Shown: positions 34,667 through 42,497 of the stretch, piece after piece
Numbering within the stretch: the stretch's first letter is position 1
Layout: every line of letters begins with the position of its first letter
Assembly: GCA_029688955.1 (NCBI GenBank)
Contig: JARUKZ010000037.1
Coordinates: 1 to 42,497, forward strand
Direction: 5' to 3'
DNA: 42,497 nt
From: Chitinispirillales bacterium ANBcel5
GTDB lineage: Bacteria; Fibrobacterota; Chitinivibrionia; Chitinivibrionales; Chitinispirillaceae
Program-made: the position numbers and the translations under genes
The notes under the pieces: model-generated
Told to the model about the DNA's origin: nothing
Databases searched by the model: none
What the model saw: the letters and a program-made list of their open reading frames with translations, nothing else

Positions 34667-36266
34667 ATTTTCTCTTTAGGAACCCGGTTACAGAGTCGCG
34701 TAAATTCTGAAGACCAAGAAGTTCATAAAAGATAAATACAGCAGTTATGGATGGTATAGTTACAACTGTTGCTATGAGAAGACTTTCAAAGGTTCGGGAT
34801 TCAATAAATTGTATTTCCGGAAAAAATCGCAGTATTAAAACAGAGAGGACAACACCACCAAGTGTCGCAAAGCAGATCTTTAATAAAGTCCTGAGAGCAG
34901 CTCCAATTTTTGAATAGCCACCAAATCTTTTTAACCAGAAAAAGTAGAGAAATCCAAATTGTAAAAACATCGCAGTTGTTGCTGCGAGTGCCAGCCCTTG
35001 TGCTCCTAAGTGGGTACTAAAAGCAATATAAAGCGGTATGCTAATGACAGCAACAGTGGTGCTCACAGCCATAGGTAAAATCGTATTCTGCAAAGCATAG
35101 AAGGACCGTGAGATGATAAAAGAGGCTGAGTAACCAAATGCCCCTACCAAATAAATTGATAGTACAGGAGCAACCTGTGAGGTCGATTGGGCGGTAAAAT
35201 TACCACGCTCAAACAAAATGGTAATAATCTGTGGTGATAGAACGATCATTAATGCGGAAAGGGGAATAAGATAGAGCGCTACATTTTTAAGTACCTTATT
35301 CAGTAGATCCGCCATTTTGTTGTATGCCTTCTCTGCTGCCAAACGAGTTAGATAGGGATAGAAGGCAACGCCCGAAGCCTGTCCAAAGAGAGCGACAATA
35401 AACATCATTGTACGAAGAGCGAAATTTACGCTGGCTGTAGCACCATCATCGAGAAAAGAGCCAAAAAATCTGAAGAATATCTCGTTTGAAAAAGCCATCC
35501 CAAGCCCCAGGACTAAGGGGATAGTCTTTTTAACATAGTTAATGAATTCAGGATCCAGTGGTTTGAATAATGGTCGGTACCTAAGCCCACATTTGATTGC
35601 TCCCGGCAGTTGAATCACTACATTTCCAATAAATGCGCCTCCCAGTACCCCCCACGCAAACCCCTCGATACCAAGATGGGGCTGAAGGAAAACACCACCT
35701 GCAATAATACCTAAATTGTAACATAAGGGCGAGAGGGCAGGAAGAAAGTAACGGTTATGAGCATACTGGACAGCCATGAAAAATGCTCCCCAGTAAAATA
35801 GCAGCTGTGCCGGTAATATAATTCGCGTTAGACGTACCGTAAGTTGGGCGGTTTGGGGATTGCCGTTACTTGCAAGTTGAAATGATAGCAGTTGTGGAGT
35901 AAAGATTATAGTAATAGGTATAAGGATAAGAAAAAGAACAGAACCACAGCTAAAGAGGTTGGAAAACGTTTTCCAGGCACCCACATTGTCCTTTTTAACC
36001 AGATACTTTTGAAAAATTGGTATAAAGGTAACAGAAAGAAATCCACCTGCTAAAAAGTGATTTAATATCTCTGGTATCAAAAATGATGTAACATAGGCAT
36101 CCATCTGATACCCGGTTCCACCATATCTTGCCAGTACCATCTCCCGGACAAGCCCCGTTATTCTGCTCAGAAAAACAGATCCCATCATAATTGCAGTTGC
36201 AATAGAGAGTGATTTCTTAATAGAGGGTGTTTTCTCTTTTTCTTCTTTGTGTTGGGTGGATTTCAT
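34665..36266 (-). CDS. murJ: Lipid II flippase MurJ
   Basis: A polytopic inner-membrane protein of 533 residues with about 14 helices, family MATE/MviN. It flips lipid II outward for peptidoglycan assembly. Typical segments are the N-terminal FLSRITGLVREMVLARYGG (with the functional Arg residues), FFMAVQYAHNRYFLPALSPLCYNLGII, and IISRSFYALQNTILPM in the second half. A charged N-terminal stretch of about 20 residues (KSTQHKEEKEKTPSIKK) precedes the first helix. No strong Shine-Dalgarno is seen. It is a single gene between convergent ptsP and the HTH-lysine-tail gene upstream on the same strand. Confidence 0.95.
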   Translation of the reverse strand: MKSTQHKEEKEKTPSIKKSLSIATAIMMGSVFLSRITGLVREMVLARYGGTGYQMDAYVTSFLIPEILNHFLAGGFLSVTFIPIFQKYLVKKDNVGAWKTFSNLFSCGSVLFLILIPITIIFTPQLLSFQLASNGNPQTAQLTVRLTRIILPAQLLFYWGAFFMAVQYAHNRYFLPALSPLCYNLGIIAGGVFLQPHLGIEGFAWGVLGGAFIGNVVIQLPGAIKCGLRYRPLFKPLDPEFINYVKKTIPLVLGLGMAFSNEIFFRFFGSFLDDGATASVNFALRTMMFIVALFGQASGVAFYPYLTRLAAEKAYNKMADLLNKVLKNVALYLIPLSALMIVLSPQIITILFERGNFTAQSTSQVAPVLSIYLVGAFGYSASFIISRSFYALQNTILPMAVSTTVAVISIPLYIAFSTHLGAQGLALAATTAMFLQFGFLYFFWLKRFGGYSKIGAALRTLLKICFATLGGVVLSVLILRFFPEIQFIESRTFESLLIATVVTIPSITAVFIFYELLGLQNLRDSVTGFLKRK

Positions 36267-36411
36267 AGGTTTTTGTACTATTTGGAGTTACCAATCAGTT
36301 ATAAAACTACTCCCTGGGCCCTAAGAATTGCAAAAAAAGGTAAAAAAGTTTTCAATACGGTTATTTTGCAGGCTTTAAATGTAGTCATACAGAGGGGCAG
36401 GAAATAAAAAA

Positions 36412-36435
36412 GGACCCGCAGTAAACTGCGAGTCC
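36412..36435 (-). terminator. Intrinsic terminator of the HTH/lysine-tail gene
   Basis: On the - strand GGACTCGCAGT, a 2-nt loop and ACTGCGGGTCC form an 11-bp stem with one wobble or mismatch, followed at once by TTTTTTATTT. It lies 22 nt past the stop codon. This is the clearest intrinsic terminator in the window. Confidence 0.9.
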
Positions 36436-36457
36436 CTACTAAGAGATTATATACTAA

Positions 36458-36874
36458 TTATCTTCTTCTCTTTTTGGTGCTCTTCTTTTTAGCTGGAGCT
36501 TTTTTTGCGCTCTTCTTTACACTTTTCTTAACGCTTTTTTTGACACTCTTCTTAGCAGGAGTCTTTTTTACAGCCTTTTTCTTGGCAGCTTTTTTCTTAG
36601 CGGTGCTTTTCTGAGCATCATTAATAATACGATAGGTCTGTGAAACGGAAAGTTTAAATTTCTTGGCAAGAGCTGTACCCGACATCCCGCTTTCGTAGAG
36701 GTCTACTATTTGCTGATTACGAGCTTCATTTTGAACAATCCTGGACTCAATGCCATACTTTTTACGCAACTGATGAATTGCCTGGCGTGTAATCCCGAAT
36801 TGTTCACCGATTGCCGCATCGGTTTTTAGTTTTTTCTGCAGCCTGATAAGCTGAGTTTTGGTAATCCTTGGCAT
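36458..36874 (-). CDS. Helix-turn-helix protein with histone H1-like lysine-rich tail
   Basis: A 138-residue DNA-binding protein. Residues about 10-42 (LQKKLKTDAAIGEQFGITRQAIHQLRKKYGI) and about 50-85 (NQQIVDLYESGMSGTALAKKFKLSVSQTYRII) are two consecutive resolvase/Hin-like helix-turn-helix units. The last ~50 residues are nearly all Lys, Ala, Ser, Pro and Val in AKK/SVKK repeats ending KKRRR, like bacterial H1-like proteins. AGAGGAG precedes the ATG closely, and a strong terminator follows, so it is a monocistronic and probably well-expressed gene. It may be a nucleoid-associated protein with some sequence preference. The coding DNA for the tail is a 12-nt minisatellite (SVKK units), so its length may vary between strains. 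Confidence 0.85.
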   Translation of the reverse strand: MPRITKTQLIRLQKKLKTDAAIGEQFGITRQAIHQLRKKYGIESRIVQNEARNQQIVDLYESGMSGTALAKKFKLSVSQTYRIINDAQKSTAKKKAAKKKAVKKTPAKKSVKKSVKKSVKKSAKKAPAKKKSTKKRRR

Positions 36875-37127
36875 AAAAACTCCTCTTTTAATGTGAAAAC
36901 AGTAGTTGCGCTGTTAGTATATTTCTTTTGTGATAACCCTTTAAAGGATCCAATATAAAAGCAGTAGTGCGATGATATGAGGAGCTTTTTATTGCTTTTA
37001 TCTGTTTAATATACATTGTTGTTGTCATCAGGGCAAATATATTTGTTGTTTTGTTAATAGCTTCTCTCATATCACTTATTGTTAAACTACGTATTTGCAT
37101 CAAAAATATTATCTGTAGATAGAAATC

Positions 37128-37769
37128 ATGATACCGGTAAAGAATACACTTTCAATAAAATTTCCTTTTGCAACAACAGCCTTAATCATATTTTGCATCA
37201 TTGTGTTTTTTGCAATAGGAGACAGAACTATTGATTACGCACTGGTACCACTCGATTTTTTTCACGCTCTTTTCCACCCTTCCAAAGAAAAAACTCCCCA
37301 AACAGCTCTAACACTTTTGACAGCCTTTTTTATGCATGCTAATCTTTTTCATCTGCTTTCAAACGTATGGTTCCTGAAAATCTTTGGTGGCGCAGTTGAA
37401 AGCAAAATCCGCATACTCCCTTTCTTATTCGCCTACTTTTTATGTGGGCTGTTATCTGTTTTCATTCAGGCTTTAAGCTCTCCTTTCTCTACAGTACCTG
37501 TGGTAGGAGCAAGTGGTGCGATCGCCGGAGTAATGGGTATGCATCTTATTTTTTTCCCTTTTAGCCGATTAATTGTTTTCTTTCCACCCATCTTTTTATT
37601 CAAAATCCCAGCATTTCTTTACCTTATACCCTGGTTCTGGATTCAATACATTAATATAGGTAAATCTTCTCCAGATATCGGTGGTATCGCATGGTATGCT
37701 CACGCAAGTGGCTTTATAGCCGGCATACTCTTTTCTGTTTATTATACAACAAAAAAAGAAAAAAGATAA
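37128..37769 (+). CDS. Rhomboid-family intramembrane serine protease
   Basis: A 213-residue protein with about six membrane helices. The catalytic pair is Ser129 in VVGASGAIAGVMG and His192 in WYAHASGFIAG. The upstream FMHANLFHLLSNVWFLKIFGGAVE segment is the usual conserved helix 2 with its His and Asn. The length is typical of a minimal bacterial rhomboid. It is expected to cleave membrane-anchored substrates in the plane of the membrane; the substrate is unknown. The GIY-YIG gene follows after about 60 nt on the same strand and may be cotranscribed. Confidence 0.92.
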   Translation: MIPVKNTLSIKFPFATTALIIFCIIVFFAIGDRTIDYALVPLDFFHALFHPSKEKTPQTALTLLTAFFMHANLFHLLSNVWFLKIFGGAVESKIRILPFLFAYFLCGLLSVFIQALSSPFSTVPVVGASGAIAGVMGMHLIFFPFSRLIVFFPPIFLFKIPAFLYLIPWFWIQYINIGKSSPDIGGIAWYAHASGFIAGILFSVYYTTKKEKR

Positions 37770-37827
37770 CCTTTTTTAAATTACAGTCTACTTTGAATCA
37801 TCTGATACAGAGTGTATTTTTAAAATT

Positions 37828-39261
37828 ATGCAAGACGAAATTGTTAATTACCTGCTCAGCAAACCTCAGGGTACCACCGCCCAGACTTTATCGGAAATTT
37901 TTCTGAAAATTAAAACACCCGATAAATCAATGGCTCAAATTGCAATAAAAAGCATCCTTGATTCAGACAAACGATGCTATTACACAGATGGTCTGTGGTT
38001 TGCCAAAAAAACTGACTCAGCAAATGGGGTGAAAATTAAAGACGCTCCCTGGAGAGTGGCTTATCTGCTAACAGATAATAAACACAACTCCGATTCTACT
38101 CCTTATCATCTTTCCATTTGGAATCCGCTTCCAGTACCTAATTGCTCTAAATCAATATGGCTAAGAGACCCAAAACAACTTCCTCCCGAAGAGGAACAGG
38201 AGCTTGTAAGTGCTTACGATTCAAAGCTTAAGGAAGAAGATAAGGCAGAAACCATATTCCAGATCTGTACAGATATAAACGAAAAACCAACAATTTTTCT
38301 CTCCTACAAAAATTACGCCGCTCTGCGTGATCTCTTTCATGTACATCAGCACAACTATGATTGTAATCCAATTTATTTGTCTCAGTTGTTTAAAGTTTTA
38401 AATATCACCCTAACAAAACCTGTTGATCTGAACCAATACGCAAGCAAGCTACTTGCGCCTGAAGTTCTCTATCTCCAACCCAATGCTTTTAATCAAGGAA
38501 AAGTTTTTACAACACTCATTACTGAGCTTTTCGAAAGACTGCAAAATAAGGGCATAGTCTCTTTAAAGGAGCTTGAAACAGAGATAACTAAATCCAATCG
38601 AAAAATCTTTAAAGGAAAAAATTTTTCTGAAAAAGATATCTCTGCGATTCCAGAAAAACCTGGAGTTTATGGATTTAGAAATAGTAAAAACGAATACATA
38701 TATATAGGTAAGGCAGTGAACCTGAAAAGAAGGATCAGCGGTTACTTCAGAGACAGTGATGAATCACCGGAGAAAATTAAGTCCCTTATCAATGATTCTC
38801 ATTCCTATACAATTCATCTATGTGGATCTGAATTAGAAGCTCTATTATATGAATATAGATTAATAAAAAAGTACTCTCCTGTGCTAAATAATAAGATTAA
38901 CATCACTGAATCTAAAGGCGAATTTAAACCTGTTAAAGATTGTATTATCCTTTTACCACACACCGAAAATGGTAAGGGAATGTCGTTTTGGTTTAAGAGC
39001 GAACAAAAAATCAAAATTCGCCCCTTTGAAACTGATCTCACTAAAGATAACGCTATACTCAAAGAAATCACAGCGTTTTTCTTTGAGGGTGATTTGCAAC
39101 CTCATAATCAGGACTTTCCGGAACAGGAGATTGCCAGTCGCTGGATTCGTAAAAACAAAGACTCCCTCATTGCGGTTCCTGTATATAGATTGGCTGATTC
39201 CAACGAGGTCCTTTCTGCTATTAAAAGCTACTGGAAGGATCTGGAAGAAAAGATAAACTGA
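37828..39261 (+). CDS. GIY-YIG nuclease-domain protein with unusual N-terminal region
   Basis: A 477-residue protein. Residues 1-66 look like a winged-helix unit (VNYLLSKPQGTTAQTLSEIF...RCYYTDGLWFAKK). About 70-265 is an unrecognised region that could be a degenerate exonuclease-like fold, since Cho/DnaQ-type proteins place an exonuclease before GIY-YIG. The nuclease domain (about 273-362) is UvrC-like: GVY at 279-281, YIG at 292-294, GKAVNLKRRISGYF, then ELEALLYEYRLIKKYSPVLN with the metal-binding Glu. The last ~110 residues are unassigned. It lacks the UVR motif, UvrC C-terminal nuclease and HhH, so it is not a second UvrC. A role in DNA repair or DNA processing is likely but unproven. Confidence 0.8.
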   Translation: MQDEIVNYLLSKPQGTTAQTLSEIFLKIKTPDKSMAQIAIKSILDSDKRCYYTDGLWFAKKTDSANGVKIKDAPWRVAYLLTDNKHNSDSTPYHLSIWNPLPVPNCSKSIWLRDPKQLPPEEEQELVSAYDSKLKEEDKAETIFQICTDINEKPTIFLSYKNYAALRDLFHVHQHNYDCNPIYLSQLFKVLNITLTKPVDLNQYASKLLAPEVLYLQPNAFNQGKVFTTLITELFERLQNKGIVSLKELETEITKSNRKIFKGKNFSEKDISAIPEKPGVYGFRNSKNEYIYIGKAVNLKRRISGYFRDSDESPEKIKSLINDSHSYTIHLCGSELEALLYEYRLIKKYSPVLNNKINITESKGEFKPVKDCIILLPHTENGKGMSFWFKSEQKIKIRPFETDLTKDNAILKEITAFFFEGDLQPHNQDFPEQEIASRWIRKNKDSLIAVPVYRLADSNEVLSAIKSYWKDLEEKIN

Positions 39262-39288
39262 AGTAAGCTATTGTTCGGAGTTACTTTT
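39261..39288 (+). terminator. Probable terminator after the GIY-YIG gene
   Basis: AAGTAAgCT pairs with AGTTACTT (one bulged G), followed by TTTTTG. It lies between convergent genes and overlaps the korB stop codon. Confidence 0.5.
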
Positions 39289-40173
39289 TGAGAAGTATTT
39301 CACCTCTGAAGTAGATACTATTTTGTCCATAGCATTTTTTCCCTCTGATTTTTCCACCATTTTCACAAGCTGCTCTCTATAATGCTCTTTATGTTCTTCC
39401 CAAAACACTCCAACAGGTATTGCCTGTTGTTTATCAGTATCAAAAGCGTATGCTTTTGCGGCTACTTTTAGAGCTGATTTGCGGTCCGTATAGGTGTGTT
39501 TCCAACTTTGATTTATATCAATAACCCTGGAGGCAATTCCAGGCACTGAGCTCTCTTTATCAAAAGTCTTACATGGACTTAAAATCTCAAGATAGGAAAA
39601 CCCTTTGTGTTCAAATGCTCTCTTTACCAAAGTTTTAAGATGATGCATATCTCCACAATGGCTGCGGCAAACAAGACTGGCTCCACTCACAATAGACAGT
39701 TCTATAGTATTAAGAGGAGAAGAAACCTCGCCCTGTGGAGTTAAAGTACCTTTATAATTCACTTTGGATGTTGGCGAGGACTGACCTTTTGTCATTGCAT
39801 ACACACGATTATTGAGGCAAATTACTGTTAAATCGATATTCCTCCTCGCAGCATGAACAAAATGGGTCGCCCCGATTGAAAACAAATCTCCGTCACCGCC
39901 TACTACAATTACAGGTATATTGGGGTTTGAAAGATGGGCACCAGTAGCAACCGGCAAAGCCCGTCCATGAAGCGTATGCATGGCAAACGTGTTGAGAAAA
40001 AACGGGAGGCGTGAAGAACAACCGATACCAGAAACGACCGTTACATCACGGGGGGCTAAATCCTTTGTTTCAAAAAGATTAACCAAACTGTTCAATACAC
40101 AGAAATAACTGCACCCTTTGCACCATGTGGGCTTTAAGGGGCTTCTGTAATTCTTTCCATCTGTTTTTTCCAT
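39268..40173 (-). CDS. korB: 2-oxoacid:ferredoxin oxidoreductase, beta subunit (KorB-like)
   Basis: The thiamine-pyrophosphate-binding subunit, 301 residues. It begins PTWCKGCSYFC, with Cys18, Cys21 and Cys25 of the cluster-binding set, then GIGCSSRLP. The TPP/Mg motif is GGDGDLFSIGATHFVHAARRN ending LNNRVYAMTKGQSSPTS. With the KorA-like protein upstream (16-nt gap) it makes the two-subunit enzyme that oxidises 2-oxoglutarate or a related 2-oxoacid to the acyl-CoA with reduction of ferredoxin, or the reverse in reductive carboxylation. A separate ferredoxin (delta) subunit is not present in view. The exact substrate cannot be told from sequence alone. Confidence 0.93.
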   Translation of the reverse strand: MEKTDGKNYRSPLKPTWCKGCSYFCVLNSLVNLFETKDLAPRDVTVVSGIGCSSRLPFFLNTFAMHTLHGRALPVATGAHLSNPNIPVIVVGGDGDLFSIGATHFVHAARRNIDLTVICLNNRVYAMTKGQSSPTSKVNYKGTLTPQGEVSSPLNTIELSIVSGASLVCRSHCGDMHHLKTLVKRAFEHKGFSYLEILSPCKTFDKESSVPGIASRVIDINQSWKHTYTDRKSALKVAAKAYAFDTDKQQAIPVGVFWEEHKEHYREQLVKMVEKSEGKNAMDKIVSTSEVKYFSKSNSEQ

Positions 40174-40189
40174 ACCTTCACACGCTTCA

Positions 40190-41815
40190 CTATTTTAAAT
40201 AATTTTCTAGCACACCTGTTACCTGCTCTGTTGTCCAGGGATCACCTGAATTCTTACATGTAGTAAGTATTTTTTGTCCGGTTTCCATCATAATAAGTTT
40301 TGCAAATTGACCAGTTTGATTCTGTTCTACGGACACTATACGATTGCAATATTCTGAAAAATGTTGAAACGCTTCTCTGTTTATAGGGTACAACAAGCGA
40401 GGAAATAATCCTGCTATTTGGTAGCCTTCTGATCTTAGTTTTGCTATGGCTTCTTTAGTGGTGAAAGCAGTTAAACCCCAGGATATGACTGAGAGCTGGT
40501 AGTCGTTGATTCCATCTTCAAGGTCCCACTCCATAAGTTTTGAACAATTTTGTGTCAGTGGTATTAGTTTAGAAGACCTTCTTTTCATCTGTTGAACCCT
40601 TGACTGTTCTTCTGAAGTGGGGAAATTGGATGAATCATGCTCAATGCCAGTAACACGTTGTGTGACCGGTGACTTTCGGGAGGTCATTTCTGCGTTAGAT
40701 AAATGATTATCGGTGTTTGTAACTGTCTTGGGGTAATTTATAGTTTCCCTGGTATACGCAAGCGAGCTGTCGGAAAGTAAAATCACAGGGCAACGATACT
40801 TCTGAGCAAGGGCGAAAGCATCAATTGTGAGATAAAAACACTCTTCAACTTTTTGAGGCGAAATAACTATGCGCTCCCCCTCGCCATGGCCACCTAAAGC
40901 AGCTGCAAATAAATCACCCTGACTAGTCTTGGTTGGCATGCCGGTAGAGGGACCAGAGCGTTGAACATCGACGATTACAGCCGGTAGCTCAGTCATAGAT
41001 GAATAGCCTAAAAATTCCTGCATCAAAGATAAGCCTGGTCCCGATGTTGCCGTCATTGCTCTTGTTCCGTTAAATGATGCTCCCATCACCGCACCCAAAG
41101 CACTTATCTCATCCTCTGCCTGGTGGCTTATACCATCAAACTGTGGCAGGTATGTGCTGATATAATCGCCAATAGTTGTTGCTGGCGTAATAGGATAAGA
41201 GGAAAAAAACCTACATCCTGCTGATACTGCGCCCATTGCAATCGCTTCATTACCATCAATAATAATTCTCTTTTGGTTCAAATCTTCCACTACCGGCAAT
41301 AAAAAAGTAGTGGACTGCATTTCTTTGCTGGCGCAGTTATAACCATCAAAAAAAACGTCTCTGTTTAGATAAGTCAGATTTTTGTCTTTATTTCCAACAT
41401 TGTCCATCAAAACTTTAAGCATAAGCTCAGAAGGCATACCTAATACTTTGCCTACTATTCCAAGCAGATAGCTACCCTTAAGTATAGAAACTTTTCTGAG
41501 AATTTGAGGTATCTTTAGCTGAACATAATTTTCATTGTTTTTCCTCTTGTTTATTAGTGTGACCTTTTGACCTTTAAAACTTACTATAAATTCCGGTTCG
41601 CTAAAATAAGAGCTCACGGGTTGCGATGAGATTTTAACCAATACACTGCATCTGCCCTCTCTAACATTCGAAGGAAATGATTTGTGTATAGAGCCATGAT
41701 GGCCTAACATTCCTACTGAATTCAAAAGAGTTTCACCTGAAGTAAGAATACCATCTCCGGCTTCCCCATTTATTTCAATAACAAAAAGAAATTCGGTGTT
41801 TTTTAAATCTCTCAT
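40190..41815 (-). CDS. korA: 2-oxoacid:ferredoxin oxidoreductase, fused gamma-alpha subunit (KorA-like)
   Basis: From the ATG at 41815 about 541 residues; a GTG at 41842 would add nine, and neither start has a well-spaced ribosome site. The N-terminal gamma domain starts VIEINGEAGDGILTSGETLLNSVGMLGHHGSI, followed at about 190 by the alpha (pyrimidine-binding) domain GNEAIAMGAVSAGCRFFSSYPITPATTIGDY and TSGPGLSLMQEFLGYSSMTELP. A RVTGIEHDSSNFPTSEEQ segment and a C-terminal transketolase-like domain (WGLTAFTTKEAIAKLR, VEQNQTGQFAKLI) complete it. This gamma-alpha fusion is the usual form of two-subunit Kor enzymes. It is first in the operon with korB and supports a ferredoxin-based, anaerobic central metabolism. 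Confidence 0.92.
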   Translation of the reverse strand: MRDLKNTEFLFVIEINGEAGDGILTSGETLLNSVGMLGHHGSIHKSFPSNVREGRCSVLVKISSQPVSSYFSEPEFIVSFKGQKVTLINKRKNNENYVQLKIPQILRKVSILKGSYLLGIVGKVLGMPSELMLKVLMDNVGNKDKNLTYLNRDVFFDGYNCASKEMQSTTFLLPVVEDLNQKRIIIDGNEAIAMGAVSAGCRFFSSYPITPATTIGDYISTYLPQFDGISHQAEDEISALGAVMGASFNGTRAMTATSGPGLSLMQEFLGYSSMTELPAVIVDVQRSGPSTGMPTKTSQGDLFAAALGGHGEGERIVISPQKVEECFYLTIDAFALAQKYRCPVILLSDSSLAYTRETINYPKTVTNTDNHLSNAEMTSRKSPVTQRVTGIEHDSSNFPTSEEQSRVQQMKRRSSKLIPLTQNCSKLMEWDLEDGINDYQLSVISWGLTAFTTKEAIAKLRSEGYQIAGLFPRLLYPINREAFQHFSEYCNRIVSVEQNQTGQFAKLIMMETGQKILTTCKNSGDPWTTEQVTGVLENYLK

Positions 41816-41842
41816 AAACGGATACGTTCCTAAAGATCCCAC

Positions 41843-42160
41843 ATTTTTTATACATTGCAGATGCTATAGCAGGTTATAATATACGCTTTTTCTGCATACA
41901 ATTCTGCAGCTTAATTTCGAATGGGAAACAAGGATTGTTTTATTATTGAAGGATATTAAGAACGTATGAAAGTCTCTGCTGTCCAAAATGGGTCTCAATC
42001 CGTTAAATACTCCTCTATTTTTATTCGATTATGTGCGTTTTACTCTATTTTTTAAAAAACCATTCTTTGCATTTAATACGCAGTCCGGATCTGTGGCGCG
42101 CGCTTTATCCGTGCATAATTTGTGAACACAGTGTGCAAAGTTCAATAAATTAACCCTGGC
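41843..42160. other. Intergenic region between korA and the terminal satellite
   Basis: AT-rich, no supported gene. A 29-codon frame (41966-42055) has GAAGGA upstream but at poor spacing. The sequence just before korA (TTATAATATA on the + strand at about 41874-41884) is a plausible promoter area. Nothing else was recognised. Confidence 0.4.
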
Positions 42161-42497
42161 CGCAAGACTTAGGTTTTGGGTCGCAAGATATGATAATCAA
42201 TGCGCAAGAACTACCATTCTGAGCGCAAGATTCACCAACTATCAGCGCAAGACTTAGGTTTTTAGTCGCAAGACATGATAATCAATGCGCAAGAACTACC
42301 ATTCTGAGCGCAAGATTCACCAACTATCAGCGCAAGACTTAGGTTTTTAGTCGCAAGATATGATAATCAATGCGCAAGAACTACCATTCTGAGCGCAAGA
42401 TTCACTAACTATCAGCGCAAGACTTAGGTTTTGGGTCGCAAGACATGATAATCAATGCGCAAGATCTACCATTCTGAGCGCAAGATTCACCAACTAT
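42161..42497. repeat. 85-bp satellite of four copies, each built of 20-22-bp sub-units
   Basis: Copies start at 42161, 42246, 42331 and 42416, and the last runs to the window edge. Each 85-bp unit contains four CGCAAGA cores separated by 20-22 nt, with different but fixed sequence between them (CTTAGGTTTT, CATGATAATCAAT, ACTACCATTCTGA, TTCACCAACTATCA). Copies differ by only a few bases. The unit is not a multiple of three, so it is not a coding repeat. The similarity of cores suggests an older ~21-bp repeat that was later amplified as a four-mer. Confidence 0.95.

Noticed and set aside
41966..42055. 29-codon ORF before the satellite
   Set aside because: The GAAGGA upstream is too far from the ATG, and the peptide has no distinctive feature.
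42161..42497. CRISPR array
   Set aside because: The segments between CGCAAGA cores are the same in every 85-bp unit, so there are no unique spacers. The core is only 7 bp and no cas genes are near.
42161..42497. Plasmid-type iteron origin
   Set aside because: Spacing near 21 bp is right, but only the 7-bp core is conserved rather than the whole iteron, and no Rep protein or DnaA boxes were seen.

Overview
The window reads as a chromosomal segment of a diderm (Gram-negative), probably anaerobic bacterium with moderately AT-rich DNA. It encodes outer-membrane proteins ending in aromatic residues, a Mla-type lipid permease, MurA and MurJ for peptidoglycan, and a KorA/KorB-type 2-oxoacid:ferredoxin oxidoreductase. 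It also has a secreted GH16 glucanase with an FCB-style C-terminal tail and a DUF4159/DUF4175 pair. Together these suggest a member of the FCB group, possibly Fibrobacterota/Chitinispirillum-like. This is an inference from gene content; no rRNA or tRNA gene is present to confirm it.

Layout. 1-618: a 21-bp tandem repeat and a GC-rich island with no convincing gene. 619-5466: murA (active-site Cys replaced by Asp), a small outer-membrane barrel, uvrC and a second outer-membrane protein. 5871-10978: a CHASE-type hybrid histidine kinase and a GH16 glycosidase. 11172-16450: sppA without a membrane anchor, a repeat-rich gap, mlaE, and a tightly overlapped queDEC operon for 7-deazaguanine synthesis. 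16451-18357: a REP-associated tyrosine transposase (RAYT) gene among many copies of a palindromic repeat with the arm CCCCGGAGATGA; copies extend back to about 13131. 18358-24416: a Ser/Thr kinase with a HEAT-like tail, then DUF4159 and DUF4175 genes.

24542-29379 is the most striking region. An acidic protein and a LysM-containing 645-residue protein are followed by a signal-peptide MORN/YwqK-like protein. The last ~95 codons of the LysM protein plus the MORN gene are then duplicated head-to-tail as an orphan cassette. The two copies are nearly identical at their outer ends and divergent in the middle, across the toxin tail and the start of the immunity gene. This is what a polymorphic toxin-immunity locus with an orphan module would look like. 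A remnant ORF sits at the next junction.

29753-42497: a zinc-type P1B ATPase with its ArsR/SmtB repressor and operator, a GAF-containing PEP phosphotransferase (PtsP), murJ, a helix-turn-helix protein with a histone-H1-like lysine tail, a rhomboid protease, a GIY-YIG nuclease-like protein with unusual flanking domains, and korB/korA. The window ends in an 85-bp satellite built of 20-22-bp sub-units sharing CGCAAGA. No tRNA, rRNA or CRISPR array was recognised.
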